From positions 1 through 64,000 of the forward strand of contig CAMLBF010000002.1 of the NCBI GenBank assembly GCA_946478235.1: 64,000 bases of DNA, read 5' to 3'. The position numbers and the translations under genes were made by a program. Each line of letters opens with the position of its first letter. The first letter of the stretch is position 1. This document shows positions 1 through 8,182 of this stretch, piece by piece. Below the pieces are notes generated by a model. The model was not told the origin of the DNA. It searched no databases and saw only the letters and a program-made list of their open reading frames with translations. The DNA is from an uncultured Bartonella sp. Lineage in GTDB: Bacteria > Pseudomonadota > Alphaproteobacteria > Rhizobiales > Rhizobiaceae.

Positions 1-257
1 AAAAAATATATTAAAAAATATGATATTTAGATTATTATTTAAATTTTATTATTATTTTAATTCAAATTTTTAATTTTTAATGATTATAATCACACATATT
101 TGATGTATTTTTTGAATTAAAAATGGAAACAATTGTTGATAACTTGTTGTTTTTATCGATCTGATGCCATCATAAAACAACTTAAACTTGTAATAAGTAG
201 AGATGTCTTTAAGCAAATCAATACCCTAATAACAATTTAATTGCTGGAGATGAGATT
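1..257 (+). promoter_or_regulatory. Extremely AT-rich upstream region of nirK
   Basis: The first 120 bases hold only about ten G or C residues, far below the rest of the window. The remainder up to the nirK start is also AT-rich. A clear Shine-Dalgarno GGAG at 246-249 precedes the ATG at 258. A weak FNR/Anr-like site can be read at 208-221, with a perfect right half ATCAA and a poor left half TTTAA. I found no convincing NnrR box. AT-rich DNA of this kind is what nucleoid silencers of the Ros/MucR family bind in Rhizobiales; that link is inference. Confidence 0.4.
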
Positions 258-1400
258 ATGAGTTATTCCCCAAAAGTTAGTAGACGTACAATTTTAGCAG
301 GTGCAACTGCTGCTGGTTTAATTGTTCCAACTCTTGCATCAGCAAGTAATAAGAAGAGCAAGACTGTTGAAAAGACAGCATCAAATGCTGCAAACGTTGA
401 TTTCGATAAATTAAAACGTGTCAAAGTAGAGCTTGTCGCACCACCTTTTGTTCACGCGCATGAACAGAGCGTATCTGATGAGCCAAGAATTGTTGAATTC
501 ACAATGTATTGTGAAGAAAAAAAGATTACTTTAGACGATAAAGGAACAGAAGTTTGGGCGATGACCTTTAATGGCTCTGTACCTGGACCATTATTGGTTG
601 TGCATGAGGGGGATTATGTTGAACTTACCCTTATTAATCCCAAAACAAATTCGTTAACGCACAATATTGATTTTCATGCTTCGACTGGTGCAATGGGTGG
701 TGGTGATCTCACAGTCATTGAACCTGGGCAGAAAGTTGTTCTTCGTTTTAAAGCGGATAGAGCGGGAACGTTTGTATATCACTGCGCCGCACCAGGTATG
801 GTGCCTTGGCATGTTACGAGTGGCATGAATGGCGCTATTATGGTTTTGCCGCGTAAGGGTTTGACAGACGGCGATGGAAAACCATTAAAATATGATCGTG
901 TCTATTATATTGGCGAACAAGATTTTTATATTCCTAAAGACAAAGATGGAAAATATAAATCCTATGAGACAATTGCCGATAGTTACGATGATATGTGTGA
1001 GGTTATGCGTACTTTATTACCGTCACACGTCGTATTTAACGGCGCTGTTGGTGCACTAACAGGCGACCATGCGCTAAAAGCAAAGGTCGGCGAAACTGTG
1101 TTATTTGTTCATTCTCAGGCAAACCGCGATACGCGGCCACATCTTATTGGTGGTCACGGTGATTATGTATGGCAAAGTGGTAAATTTAAAAATCCTCCAT
1201 TGCGTGACATGGAAACATGGTTTGTGCCCGGAGGAGCTGCCGCCGCTGCGCTTTATACCTTCAAGCAACCGGGTCGTTATGTATATTTAAATCACGACTT
1301 GATTGAAGCGTTCGAACTTGGTGCCGCGGCTCACGTGAAAGTTGAAGGTGAGTGGAACGATAATTTGATGAAACAAGTGGTAAAACCAACAGAAATCTAA
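258..1400 (+). CDS. nirK: Copper-containing nitrite reductase NirK
   Basis: Reduces nitrite to nitric oxide in the periplasm, the second step of denitrification. The N-terminus carries a twin-arginine signal (SRRTILAG at residues 8-15, followed by a hydrophobic stretch ending ASAS), so the folded protein is exported by Tat. Two cupredoxin domains follow. All copper ligands are present: type 1 site H135, C176, H185 and M190; type 2 site H140, H175 and H346. The catalytic pair is D138 and H295. At 380 aa it has the usual class length. The start at 258 has a good GGAG ribosome site. A UUCG-loop terminator follows. A c-type cytochrome gene faces it and is a plausible electron donor (inference). 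No nirV or nor gene is adjacent. Confidence 0.97.
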   Translation: MSYSPKVSRRTILAGATAAGLIVPTLASASNKKSKTVEKTASNAANVDFDKLKRVKVELVAPPFVHAHEQSVSDEPRIVEFTMYCEEKKITLDDKGTEVWAMTFNGSVPGPLLVVHEGDYVELTLINPKTNSLTHNIDFHASTGAMGGGDLTVIEPGQKVVLRFKADRAGTFVYHCAAPGMVPWHVTSGMNGAIMVLPRKGLTDGDGKPLKYDRVYYIGEQDFYIPKDKDGKYKSYETIADSYDDMCEVMRTLLPSHVVFNGAVGALTGDHALKAKVGETVLFVHSQANRDTRPHLIGGHGDYVWQSGKFKNPPLRDMETWFVPGGAAAAALYTFKQPGRYVYLNHDLIEAFELGAAAHVKVEGEWNDNLMKQVVKPTEI

Positions 1401-1484
1401 GCAATTCATATAAAATTGCATCGATAGCAAACTAGAGACTAACTTTGTTTCAGTCACTGTTTGGTTTGTTTTTACAAAACGTTG

Positions 1485-1510
1485 GAGGGCATTCGTGCCC
1501 TCTTTCTGTT
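1485..1510 (+). terminator. Rho-independent terminator of nirK
   Basis: A perfect 7-bp stem GAGGGCA/TGCCCTC (1485-1491 and 1496-1502) closes a TTCG tetraloop. It is followed by a T-rich tail (TTTCTGTTTT). It lies 85 bases after the nirK stop codon. Confidence 0.85.
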
Positions 1511-1648
1511 TTGATTTTCTTATTTATGAGAGCTTATCAACCTTTCCAATTTTGCTGGAAGTTTTAGGTGAGGGGTTGATGAGAATCTCAGTTGAAATGC
1601 TCGAATGACAATAAGACAATCTTTTTCAGTGTATGTAAATGCGCCATA

Positions 1649-1672
1649 ATTGTTAACATGATTGTTAACATT
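1649..1672. repeat. Two tandem 12-bp copies of ATTGTTAACAT(G/T)
   Basis: ATTGTTAACATG at 1649-1660 is followed directly by ATTGTTAACATT at 1661-1672. Each copy contains the palindrome TGTTAACA. It sits 22 bases beyond the stop codon of the minus-strand cytochrome gene, between two convergent genes. It has no T-run, so it is not an obvious terminator. Its role is unknown. Confidence 0.6.
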
Positions 1673-1694
1673 GAGAAATGAGCATTGTAGCTTA

Positions 1695-2096
1695 TTATTT
1701 AGTGTTGTCTGTTTCTTTTGCTGCTTCCTGCAAATAGGCGATCAGATCATCAATTTCGTTATCATCCTTGATTTTTATCGACGCCATGCGTGTTCCTTTG
1801 ACCATTGCCTGTGGGTTATGGAGAAAGTTTAAAAGGTTCTCTTTACTCCAAACTAAGCCACTTTTTCCCGCCTCCGTCATCGCTGAAGAAAATCTGTAAC
1901 CGTCAAGCGATCCGGCTTGCCGTCCAATGACATCTTTTAAAGTAGGACCAATTTTATTGTCAGTTTTATTAGCGTAATGACAGGCTATGCATCGTTTAAA
2001 TACAATTTTTCCGTTTTCTGGATCGGCGGCGTTAGATTGGTCAACAATTCCGAAAAAAATCATACAAAAACCAAAAAGATACTTTAAAAACCGCAT
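1695..2096 (-). CDS. Secreted class I c-type cytochrome
   Basis: A small monohaem cytochrome c. I place the start at the ATG at 2096 rather than the longer reading from 2132, because this puts a typical Sec signal peptide (MRFLKYLFGFCMIFFGI..., cleavage after SNA) at the N-terminus and leaves an AAGG ribosome site upstream. The haem motif CIACH is at residues 36-40 of this 133-aa version. The distal ligand is probably Met104, in the context KGTRM. It belongs to the cytochrome c2/c550-like group that carries electrons in the periplasm. It is convergent with nirK and may donate electrons to it; adjacency is the only evidence for that. Confidence 0.88.
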   Translation of the reverse strand: MRFLKYLFGFCMIFFGIVDQSNAADPENGKIVFKRCIACHYANKTDNKIGPTLKDVIGRQAGSLDGYRFSSAMTEAGKSGLVWSKENLLNFLHNPQAMVKGTRMASIKIKDDNEIDDLIAYLQEAAKETDNTK

Positions 2097-2276
2097 TTGA
2101 TTTTTACCTTTGGCTATGGCCTGCAATGTCAATTTTATTGTAATTCGTCATCCCGTGCTTATATTGCATAAATAACAATAACGGATAATATGTTAAAGGT
2201 ATTTTCACGAACCTCGATCAAATGCCTTATAGCCCCGATATAAAACGTTAGATCAAATAAAAACAGGAAGAGTAAT

Positions 2277-2648
2277 ATGGCGCGTTTTTCAGTCTTAAAA
2301 ATGACAGATGCAGCACAAAACCGCGTTAAAGAAATCATGGAAAATAATGACGCTTATGGCATTATTGTTGGGGTAAAAAAAGGTGGCTGCGCTGGCATGG
2401 AATATACTGTTGATCTGGCTAAAGATGCAGTCGAAGACGCTGATGTTGTCGAGCAGGACGGCGCACGAGTTTATGTATCAAAGGATGCAACGCTGTTTTT
2501 ATTGGGAACACAAATTGATTATGAAACAACAACGCTTCATACCGGATTTGTGTTTAATAACCCGAACCAAACTTCAGCATGCGGTTGTGGACTGTCTGTG
2601 GAGATTAGACCAGTTTCGCAACAAGCATTGAATGATGCGAGCAATTGA
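2277..2648 (+). CDS. HesB/IscA/SufA-type iron-sulfur carrier
   Basis: An A-type carrier that receives and delivers Fe-S clusters to target apoproteins. The three invariant cysteines are visible: C38 in GGCAGMEY, and C102 and C104 in ACGCG near the C-terminus. The length (123 aa) fits the family. The start at 2277 has a strong AGGAAGAG ribosome site. It stands alone here, away from any suf operon, so SufA, IscA and ErpA cannot be separated from the sequence. It is divergent from the cytochrome gene and convergent with mazG. Confidence 0.92.
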   Translation: MARFSVLKMTDAAQNRVKEIMENNDAYGIIVGVKKGGCAGMEYTVDLAKDAVEDADVVEQDGARVYVSKDATLFLLGTQIDYETTTLHTGFVFNNPNQTSACGCGLSVEIRPVSQQALNDASN

Positions 2649-2673
2649 TCGCAAAATTTCTATTAGAAAGATT

Positions 2674-2706
2674 GGACACGATAACGACAGTTATTGATGC
2701 GTGTTC
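2674..2706. terminator. Candidate hairpin between convergent genes
   Basis: GGACACG (2674-2680) pairs with CGTGTTC (2700-2706) with one G-T wobble. Inside it ATAAC pairs with GTTAT around a GACA loop, leaving a five-base bulge. It lies between the stops of the Fe-S carrier and mazG. There is no strong T-run, so termination is only plausible. Confidence 0.4.
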
Positions 2707-2714
2707 GCTGTTCC

Positions 2715-3536
2715 CTATCTCTTGGTCTTGGCTTTATTCCAAAGTGTTTCAAGTTCTTGTAAATCAGCGTCAGCCAATGGTTTATTTTCTTCTGCAAGCG
2801 ATTTCTCAATAAAATCAAATCGGTCACGAAATTTCTGATTTGTTCTTGAAAGAGCTTTTTGTGGATCAATATCAAGTTTGCGAGCTAAATTAATCAATAC
2901 AAAATAGATATCGCCGAATTCTGCTTCTATTTGATCACGGTCGTTTAATGAAATTGCTTCTTTTATTTCGTCAATTTCTTCGTTCAGTTTATCGAAAATG
3001 GGTTGAGGCGTAGCCCAATCAAATCCAACACTCGCTGCCTTTTCTTGTAGAGCTTTAGCTTCTTTTTCTGCAGGCTGTGCTTTCTTTACCTTGGCTAAAA
3101 AACCCTTTGGCGTGTCATCTGCTAATCCCACCGCTTGGCGCCGTTCTATACGCTCTGCTTTTTCGTGGCGTTTAATATCTTCCCATTGTCCTTTTAACAA
3201 ACCAATTTGGCGCTGTTCATTTGTACCAAAAACATGCGGATGGCGGCGCAACATCTTTTTTGTTATCGCAAAAACAACATCGCTAAAATCAAAACTGCCT
3301 TCTTCCTCGGCCAAGCGCGCATAATAAACCACCTGTAGCAATAGGTCGCCAAGTTCATCACACAAATCGATTCGGTCACCGCGTTGTATTGCATCAACAA
3401 CTTCGTAAACTTCTTCGATTGTATAAGGAATTATAGAGTTAAAATCCTGTTCTACATCCCAAGGACAACCAGTTTCAGGATCACGCAACATTGCCATTAT
3501 TTTCAATAACTGATCAATATTCTTAGATGGCGTCAT
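2715..3536 (-). CDS. mazG: Nucleoside triphosphate pyrophosphohydrolase MazG
   Basis: Hydrolyses canonical and damaged NTPs to NMP and pyrophosphate, acting as a house-cleaning and stringent-response modulating enzyme. Two MazG repeats are visible. The N-terminal one has GCPWD near residue 23 and the metal-binding EE/ExxD arrangement (E41, E42, E61-x-x-D64). The C-terminal one contains EIDEIKEAI and EFGDIYFVLINLARKL. At 273 aa it matches full-length bacterial MazG. It is a single-gene unit convergent with the Fe-S carrier gene and divergent from galE. Confidence 0.95.
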   Translation of the reverse strand: MTPSKNIDQLLKIMAMLRDPETGCPWDVEQDFNSIIPYTIEEVYEVVDAIQRGDRIDLCDELGDLLLQVVYYARLAEEEGSFDFSDVVFAITKKMLRRHPHVFGTNEQRQIGLLKGQWEDIKRHEKAERIERRQAVGLADDTPKGFLAKVKKAQPAEKEAKALQEKAASVGFDWATPQPIFDKLNEEIDEIKEAISLNDRDQIEAEFGDIYFVLINLARKLDIDPQKALSRTNQKFRDRFDFIEKSLAEENKPLADADLQELETLWNKAKTKR

Positions 3537-3640
3537 TTTCTGTACCTTAAAATGGTTTTAATGAGTATTATGCCTTGTCATTAAATAAAAAGTCTTTCAT
3601 ATAGCAAAGATAAATCTTTGTAACCCTTGGGGGTTTTTCC

Positions 3641-4648
3641 ATGAGCATTTTAGTAACGGGTGGTGCGGGGTATATCGGGTCGCATTGCTGTGTCGCGTTA
3701 ATCAATGCTGGCTATAATGTTGTTATAGTTGATAATTTTGACAATAGCCATCCCGAGGTATTGAAACGAATAGAAAAGATTACCGGCATCGCTCCTGTGA
3801 AAGAGCCGGGTGATATTCGTGATAGAAACTTTGTCGAGTCGGTCATTGAACGGCATAAATGTGATGCGGTAATTCATTTTGCCGGATTAAAGGCTGTTGG
3901 TGAATCCCAACTTAGACCAGATTTATATTATGATTGTAATGTTGTAGGTAGTTTGCGTCTTCTACAGGCAATGAAGGCGACAGGCGTTAAGAAACTAGTC
4001 TTTTCATCCACAGCAACAGTTTATGGTGTCCCCAAATATCTACCATATGATGAAAAACACCCCCTTAATCCCGTTAGTGTTTACGGCCGCACAAAACTGG
4101 TGGTCGAGAATATGCTGCGTGATTTTTACGCTGCAGACCCGACATGGGCTTTTTCAATATTAAGATACTTTAATCCTGTGGGAGCTCATGAGAGTGGACT
4201 TATTGGTGAGGATCCCAAAGGAATACCTAACAATCTCATGCCCATTATCGCCCAAGTTGCATCAGGACGACGTGAAAAATTGATGATTTGGGGAAATGAT
4301 TATGACACGAAAGATGGCACAGGTGTACGCGACTACATTCATGTTGTAGATCTTGCAGAAGGTCATTTGCGGGCACTTAAGTCATTGGATCAGCCCGGTT
4401 GCAATGCAATTAACCTTGGATGCGGACGTGGTTACAGCGTCATGGATGTTATTCGTGCTTTCGAACATATTTCGAATCGAAAGATAAAATATGAAGTTGC
4501 GCCGCGCAGGGCAGGTGACATTGGGGAATTTTATGCTAACCCAATTACTGCTGAGAAAAATTTTAATTGGCGTGCTGAAAAAGATCTCCAAAGTATGTGC
4601 GCTGATATGTGGAATTTTCAGCTCAAAAATCCGGACGGTTATAAATAA
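3641..4648 (+). CDS. galE: UDP-glucose 4-epimerase GalE
   Basis: Interconverts UDP-glucose and UDP-galactose for cell-surface polysaccharide synthesis and galactose use. The Rossmann motif GGAGYIGSH (G7, G10, G13) binds NAD. The extended-SDR catalytic set is present: FSSTATVYG around residues 121-129 and Y148-xxx-K152. Length 335 aa, as in the E. coli enzyme (338). It is followed 23 bases downstream by the damaged molbindin gene on the same strand, so the two were probably co-transcribed. Confidence 0.96.
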   Translation: MSILVTGGAGYIGSHCCVALINAGYNVVIVDNFDNSHPEVLKRIEKITGIAPVKEPGDIRDRNFVESVIERHKCDAVIHFAGLKAVGESQLRPDLYYDCNVVGSLRLLQAMKATGVKKLVFSSTATVYGVPKYLPYDEKHPLNPVSVYGRTKLVVENMLRDFYAADPTWAFSILRYFNPVGAHESGLIGEDPKGIPNNLMPIIAQVASGRREKLMIWGNDYDTKDGTGVRDYIHVVDLAEGHLRALKSLDQPGCNAINLGCGRGYSVMDVIRAFEHISNRKIKYEVAPRRAGDIGEFYANPITAEKNFNWRAEKDLQSMCADMWNFQLKNPDGYK

Positions 4649-4671
4649 GCCCTGAAAACAGGAAATTTACA

Positions 4672-4879
4672 ATGCGTATAAGTGCAAGAAACCTTCTTGG
4701 AGGGAAGATTGTTTCGATAAAAAAGCGCAACCACAGCCCATGTTGAGCTTGATGTTGGTGGTACTGTTGTAACTGCTGCAATTACCAATGAATCTGTAGA
4801 CGATCTAAAGTTGACGGTTGGTGAAGAAGCTGCAGCAGTTATCAAATCTTCCGATGTTATGATTGCGGTTAAAGACTAA
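4672..4879 (+). pseudogene. Frameshifted molybdopterin/molybdate-binding (Mop/TOBE) protein
   Basis: Starting at the ATG at 4672 (ribosome site AGGAAA) the product begins MRISARNLLGGKIVSIKK and stops after 24 codons. Skipping one A in the six-A run at 4719-4724 restores a frame that reads through ATTAHVELDVGG, AAITNESVDDL and VIKSSDVMIAVKD to a TAA at 4877-4879. That gives a 68-residue molbindin, the normal length for the family. The interval is 208 bases, one more than a multiple of three. Molbindins bind molybdate or tungstate in the cytoplasm. Everything except the one base is well preserved, so this is a very recent mutation, a phase-variable or slippage-rescued site, or a sequencing error. 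Confidence 0.85.
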
Positions 4880-4882
4880 TCT

Positions 4883-5815
4883 TTAATCGTCCCATCTTTT
4901 ATGAAACCACATCCATTGGCCTGGGTATTCTCTTACCCAGGCTTCAACAACATCATTCAGTTTTTGTGCAGAAGCATTAACATCGATATTGCCTGCTTCA
5001 TCGCGCGGTAAATCCATACGATTATAGAGTTCCAAGCGATATCGTCCACCTTTCAACCGAATACACCGAGCCGGATAAACATCGCAGTCATATTGGCGGG
5101 CGAGTTTTATCAATAGTGGATTGGTTCTAACAGGGCGGTTAAAAAACGTTCCCGGGATACCTCTACGAAACTTTTGGTCAACCAACATACCGACATTATC
5201 ACCTTCGGAAAGTCTGGCTGCCAATGACCATGCTGCTCCCGCTTTAGACGGAACAAGGTGTCCCATTTTTGTGCGTCTGGCTCTCAATACCTGTTTGGCA
5301 ATATAAGGATTGTTGGGGGGGCGAAATAAAGCAGTAACATTGAGATCAAAAGTAGCAGCGCATATCGGTAGAAGTTCAAAATTACCTGTATGGGCTGTAA
5401 AAAAGATATGAGGTTTTTTTTCTTCTCTTAGTTTGATAAAAATATCAATACCATCAACTTCAACCAATCCAGGCTCTTTTGCGTCAGGATCAAAGTCGAA
5501 TATTTTATCTAGAAAAACATATTCGGCGAATAAACGCCCCATATTTTCCCACATTTCTATCGCTGTTTGCTTTATCCACGCCTCATCTTTTTCTGGATAG
5601 GCTTTTCTTAAATTATTGAGAGCAACTTGCTGGCGTGGCAACAATGGACCAACCACACGAGCAAACCAACAAAAAAATGCTATGCCGGCTTTGGCAGGCA
5701 AATACCGTACCACCGACAACATAGCTTTCACAAAGTGAGCCCATGACCAGTCCCACCAGTCTTTAAGTTTGTTACGAACACGAAACAGAAGAAGTTTGAA
5801 ACGAAACTTATTCAT
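4883..5815 (-). CDS. lpxXL: Very-long-chain lipid A acyltransferase LpxXL (LpxL/HtrB family)
   Basis: A late acyltransferase of lipid A. In Rhizobiales the enzyme at the end of this operon moves the 27-hydroxy-C28-type chain from AcpXL to lipid A. The family HX4E motif is H142-TGNF-E147, followed by a conserved region ending in PGQWMWFHKRW. There is an N-terminal amphipathic/hydrophobic segment for inner-membrane association. Length 310 aa, normal for the family. Its ATG overlaps the stop of the dehydrogenase gene by one base (TAATG), so translation is coupled. The specific LpxXL assignment rests on the operon context. Confidence 0.88.
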   Translation of the reverse strand: MNKFRFKLLLFRVRNKLKDWWDWSWAHFVKAMLSVVRYLPAKAGIAFFCWFARVVGPLLPRQQVALNNLRKAYPEKDEAWIKQTAIEMWENMGRLFAEYVFLDKIFDFDPDAKEPGLVEVDGIDIFIKLREEKKPHIFFTAHTGNFELLPICAATFDLNVTALFRPPNNPYIAKQVLRARRTKMGHLVPSKAGAAWSLAARLSEGDNVGMLVDQKFRRGIPGTFFNRPVRTNPLLIKLARQYDCDVYPARCIRLKGGRYRLELYNRMDLPRDEAGNIDVNASAQKLNDVVEAWVREYPGQWMWFHKRWDD

Positions 5816-6843
5816 TAGTTGATTTTCAGAATAATTTTTCCAAACACATCGCGACTTTCCATACGCTCTAAAGCCGTACCGATATCATCAAAATCAACAA
5901 TCGTATCGACAACTGGATGAACAATGCCTTGTGCCATTTTTTGCATTGCATTGGCCATATTTTCCATTCGGCAGCCAAATGAACCAAATATTTTTAATTG
6001 CTGTTGGAATAGTTGCATGAGATTCATCGATGTTGAAACACCCGATGTTGAACCACATGTAACCAAACGTCCACCGCGTTTCAAACATAGCATGGAACCA
6101 GCCCAAGTATCGGCACCCACATGTTCAAACACCACATCAACGCCTTTTTTCTTGGTGAGCTTACGCACTACACCTTCAAAACGGTCTTCACGGTAGTTGA
6201 TAACGTGATCTGCGCCAAGGGCCTTGGCTTTTTCTATTTTATTATCTGATCCAACCGTGGTTATTACGGTACAGCCCATACGCTTGGCTAATTGTATAGC
6301 AGCGCTGCCGATGCCAGAGCCACCAGCCTGAACCAATATCGTCTCACCTGGTTCAAGTTTAGCATTATCAAACAACATATGCTCAACCGTACCAAATGTA
6401 ACCGGTGCAACAGCTGCAGCTATTTCATCACATTCCAATGGAGCAGGTACAAGCAAACGAGCCGGCAAATTCACCGCTTCGCAGGCAAAGCCATCAATAT
6501 GAAAACCATGCACACCACTAACATGGGTACAGAGATTATCGCGTCCTTCCCGACACGCTTTACACAAACCACAGGTTCTCGCCCCATAAATGGAAACGAT
6601 TTGCCCGGGCTTCAGATTTCCCACACCGGAGCCAACAGCTTGAACTGTGCCAGAAGCTTCCGCACCAACAACCAATGGCATTTTACGTTTCGCAAACGCC
6701 ATTCCACGCCATCCCCACACATCAATGTGGTTCAACGCAACAGCTTTGATATTGACCGTTACTTCACCGGGTTCCGGAGGAGGTGGTGGAGCAATTTCGG
6801 TAAGTTCAAGGCGTTTGTCATCAAGCAGTTGCAGTGCGCGCAT
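5815..6843 (-). CDS. MDR-family dehydrogenase of the acpXL operon (likely enoyl reductase)
   Basis: A zinc-type alcohol dehydrogenase/quinone reductase superfamily member encoded in the very-long-chain fatty acid locus. It keeps the four structural-zinc cysteines (CGLCKAC...C, residues 91, 94, 97 and 105 from the chosen start) and a GGSGIGSAAIQLAK nucleotide-binding turn. The catalytic-zinc ligands of true alcohol dehydrogenases are absent: the first Cys is Asn (ALNHIDV) and the GHE His is Ala (GAEASG). That is the pattern of zinc-independent enoyl or quinone reductases and suggests it performs enoyl reduction in elongation (inference). I prefer the ATG at 6843, which has AAGGA six bases upstream, over an upstream TTG at 6849. 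Confidence 0.85.
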   Translation of the reverse strand: MRALQLLDDKRLELTEIAPPPPPEPGEVTVNIKAVALNHIDVWGWRGMAFAKRKMPLVVGAEASGTVQAVGSGVGNLKPGQIVSIYGARTCGLCKACREGRDNLCTHVSGVHGFHIDGFACEAVNLPARLLVPAPLECDEIAAAVAPVTFGTVEHMLFDNAKLEPGETILVQAGGSGIGSAAIQLAKRMGCTVITTVGSDNKIEKAKALGADHVINYREDRFEGVVRKLTKKKGVDVVFEHVGADTWAGSMLCLKRGGRLVTCGSTSGVSTSMNLMQLFQQQLKIFGSFGCRMENMANAMQKMAQGIVHPVVDTIVDFDDIGTALERMESRDVFGKIILKIN

Positions 6844-6894
6844 TATCAATCCTTTTTTAAGAACAGTCTCAAAAACAGAGCTTAGATAAAAGTA

Positions 6895-8172
6895 TCAGTT
6901 TTTAAATGCTTTTATCACAAGACTGCTATTTTGTCCGCCAAATCCAAAAGAATTGGAAAGGACATAATTAACCTGAGCTTGTCGGCTCTTATTGGGTACA
7001 ACGTCCAACGGTATAGAAGGGTCGGGCTCGTCATAATTGATCGTTGGTGGCAAAGTACCTGTTCTGATTGTCAACAAAGAGAAGACAGCTTCTATTGCCC
7101 CAGCAGCCGTAAGAGTGTGACCTATCATGGACTTATTTGACGAGACAGGTACCCCCTCCAAAGCATCACCAAAAACGGTGGACATAGCTAAATATTCCAT
7201 CTTTTCGTTTTCGGGTGTGGAGGTTCCATGAGCATTGATATAATCAACCTCTTCAACGCCTATATTGGCGTCTGCCAGAGCGGCACGCATGGAACCCGTT
7301 GCAGGTGAAGCATCGGGTTTTGCACGCGTTCTATGAAAGTCGTCAGCAGTTTCGCCACATCCGGCCAAAATGCCTAAGATTGTTGCACCGCGTTTTATAG
7401 CACTTTCTAAAGATTCAAGCACAAGTGCCCCTGAACCTTCTGCCATAACAAACCCGTCACGATCTTTACTGAAAGGTTTGGAAGCCTTTTCGGGAATTTT
7501 ATTCTGCGTTGAAAGTGCTGAAAGTAATGAAAACCGTATTAAGGATTCAGCAGAAACAGAACCATCTGTTCCGATTGTTAAAGCCCGATCTGTTTCACCG
7601 CGTCTAATTGCTTCAACACCCAATTGAATTGCTGTTGCACCAGATGCACAAGCAGTAGAAAGTGTGACAGGCAAACCAGTTGTACCAAAACGATCTTTTA
7701 GCCGTTCAGCAATATGTCCAAATTGCGTGGTTTGAAACAACTCCTCATGCGATTTTTTGCTGCAAGCAGCTAATAACATGGCATATGAAGGATCTTGGCT
7801 TTGATCCAACTCAGCATCCAAAGAAAAACGAGATTTCCAATCAAGTTCAACTGGAGGGGCTGCAAGAAATAAAGGACCACCAAAATTGCTAATTTCTAGT
7901 CCGGCCTGCTCAATTGCTTCGCTGGCAGCAACAGTTGCTAGCTTTTCAGATAAAGCAGATGCGCCAATCTTGCTTTCGTCAAAAAAATCAACAGTTCCAG
8001 CAATTTGCGTATTTAAGCCATCAATTGGAAAACGTGTAATCGTGTGGATACCACTTACTCCATTGGTGAGTTTTTCCCAATTTTCTGCTTTTCCCTGACC
8101 TAAAGAACTAACAACGCCGGCTCCAGTAATTGCAACGATTGGCCGCCCAAGATGATCGGTGTATTTATCCAT
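6895..8172 (-). CDS. Beta-ketoacyl-ACP synthase FabF1 of the VLCFA locus
   Basis: A condensing enzyme of the FabF/KAS II type, 425 aa, proposed to extend acyl-AcpXL toward C26-C28 for lipid A. The Cys-His-His triad is intact: C175 in LSTACASGAT, H315 in NAHGTSTPENE and H352 in GHTLTAAGA. The glycine-rich end SNSFGFGGQN is present. It follows FabF2 by ten bases and has a good GAGGAAA ribosome site. Unlike its partner it looks fully catalytic, so it is probably the active half of a FabF1/FabF2 pair. In Rhizobium the equivalent gene is called fabF1XL. Confidence 0.92.
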   Translation of the reverse strand: MDKYTDHLGRPIVAITGAGVVSSLGQGKAENWEKLTNGVSGIHTITRFPIDGLNTQIAGTVDFFDESKIGASALSEKLATVAASEAIEQAGLEISNFGGPLFLAAPPVELDWKSRFSLDAELDQSQDPSYAMLLAACSKKSHEELFQTTQFGHIAERLKDRFGTTGLPVTLSTACASGATAIQLGVEAIRRGETDRALTIGTDGSVSAESLIRFSLLSALSTQNKIPEKASKPFSKDRDGFVMAEGSGALVLESLESAIKRGATILGILAGCGETADDFHRTRAKPDASPATGSMRAALADANIGVEEVDYINAHGTSTPENEKMEYLAMSTVFGDALEGVPVSSNKSMIGHTLTAAGAIEAVFSLLTIRTGTLPPTINYDEPDPSIPLDVVPNKSRQAQVNYVLSNSFGFGGQNSSLVIKAFKN

Positions 8173-8182
8173 TACAATTTCC

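Noticed and set aside
208-221. FNR/Anr box upstream of nirK
   Set aside because: Only one half-site matches well; listed only as a weak element in the upstream region.
6292-6885. 197-codon plus-strand frame inside the dehydrogenase gene
   Set aside because: Antisense to a well-conserved MDR dehydrogenase and itself without any recognisable domain.
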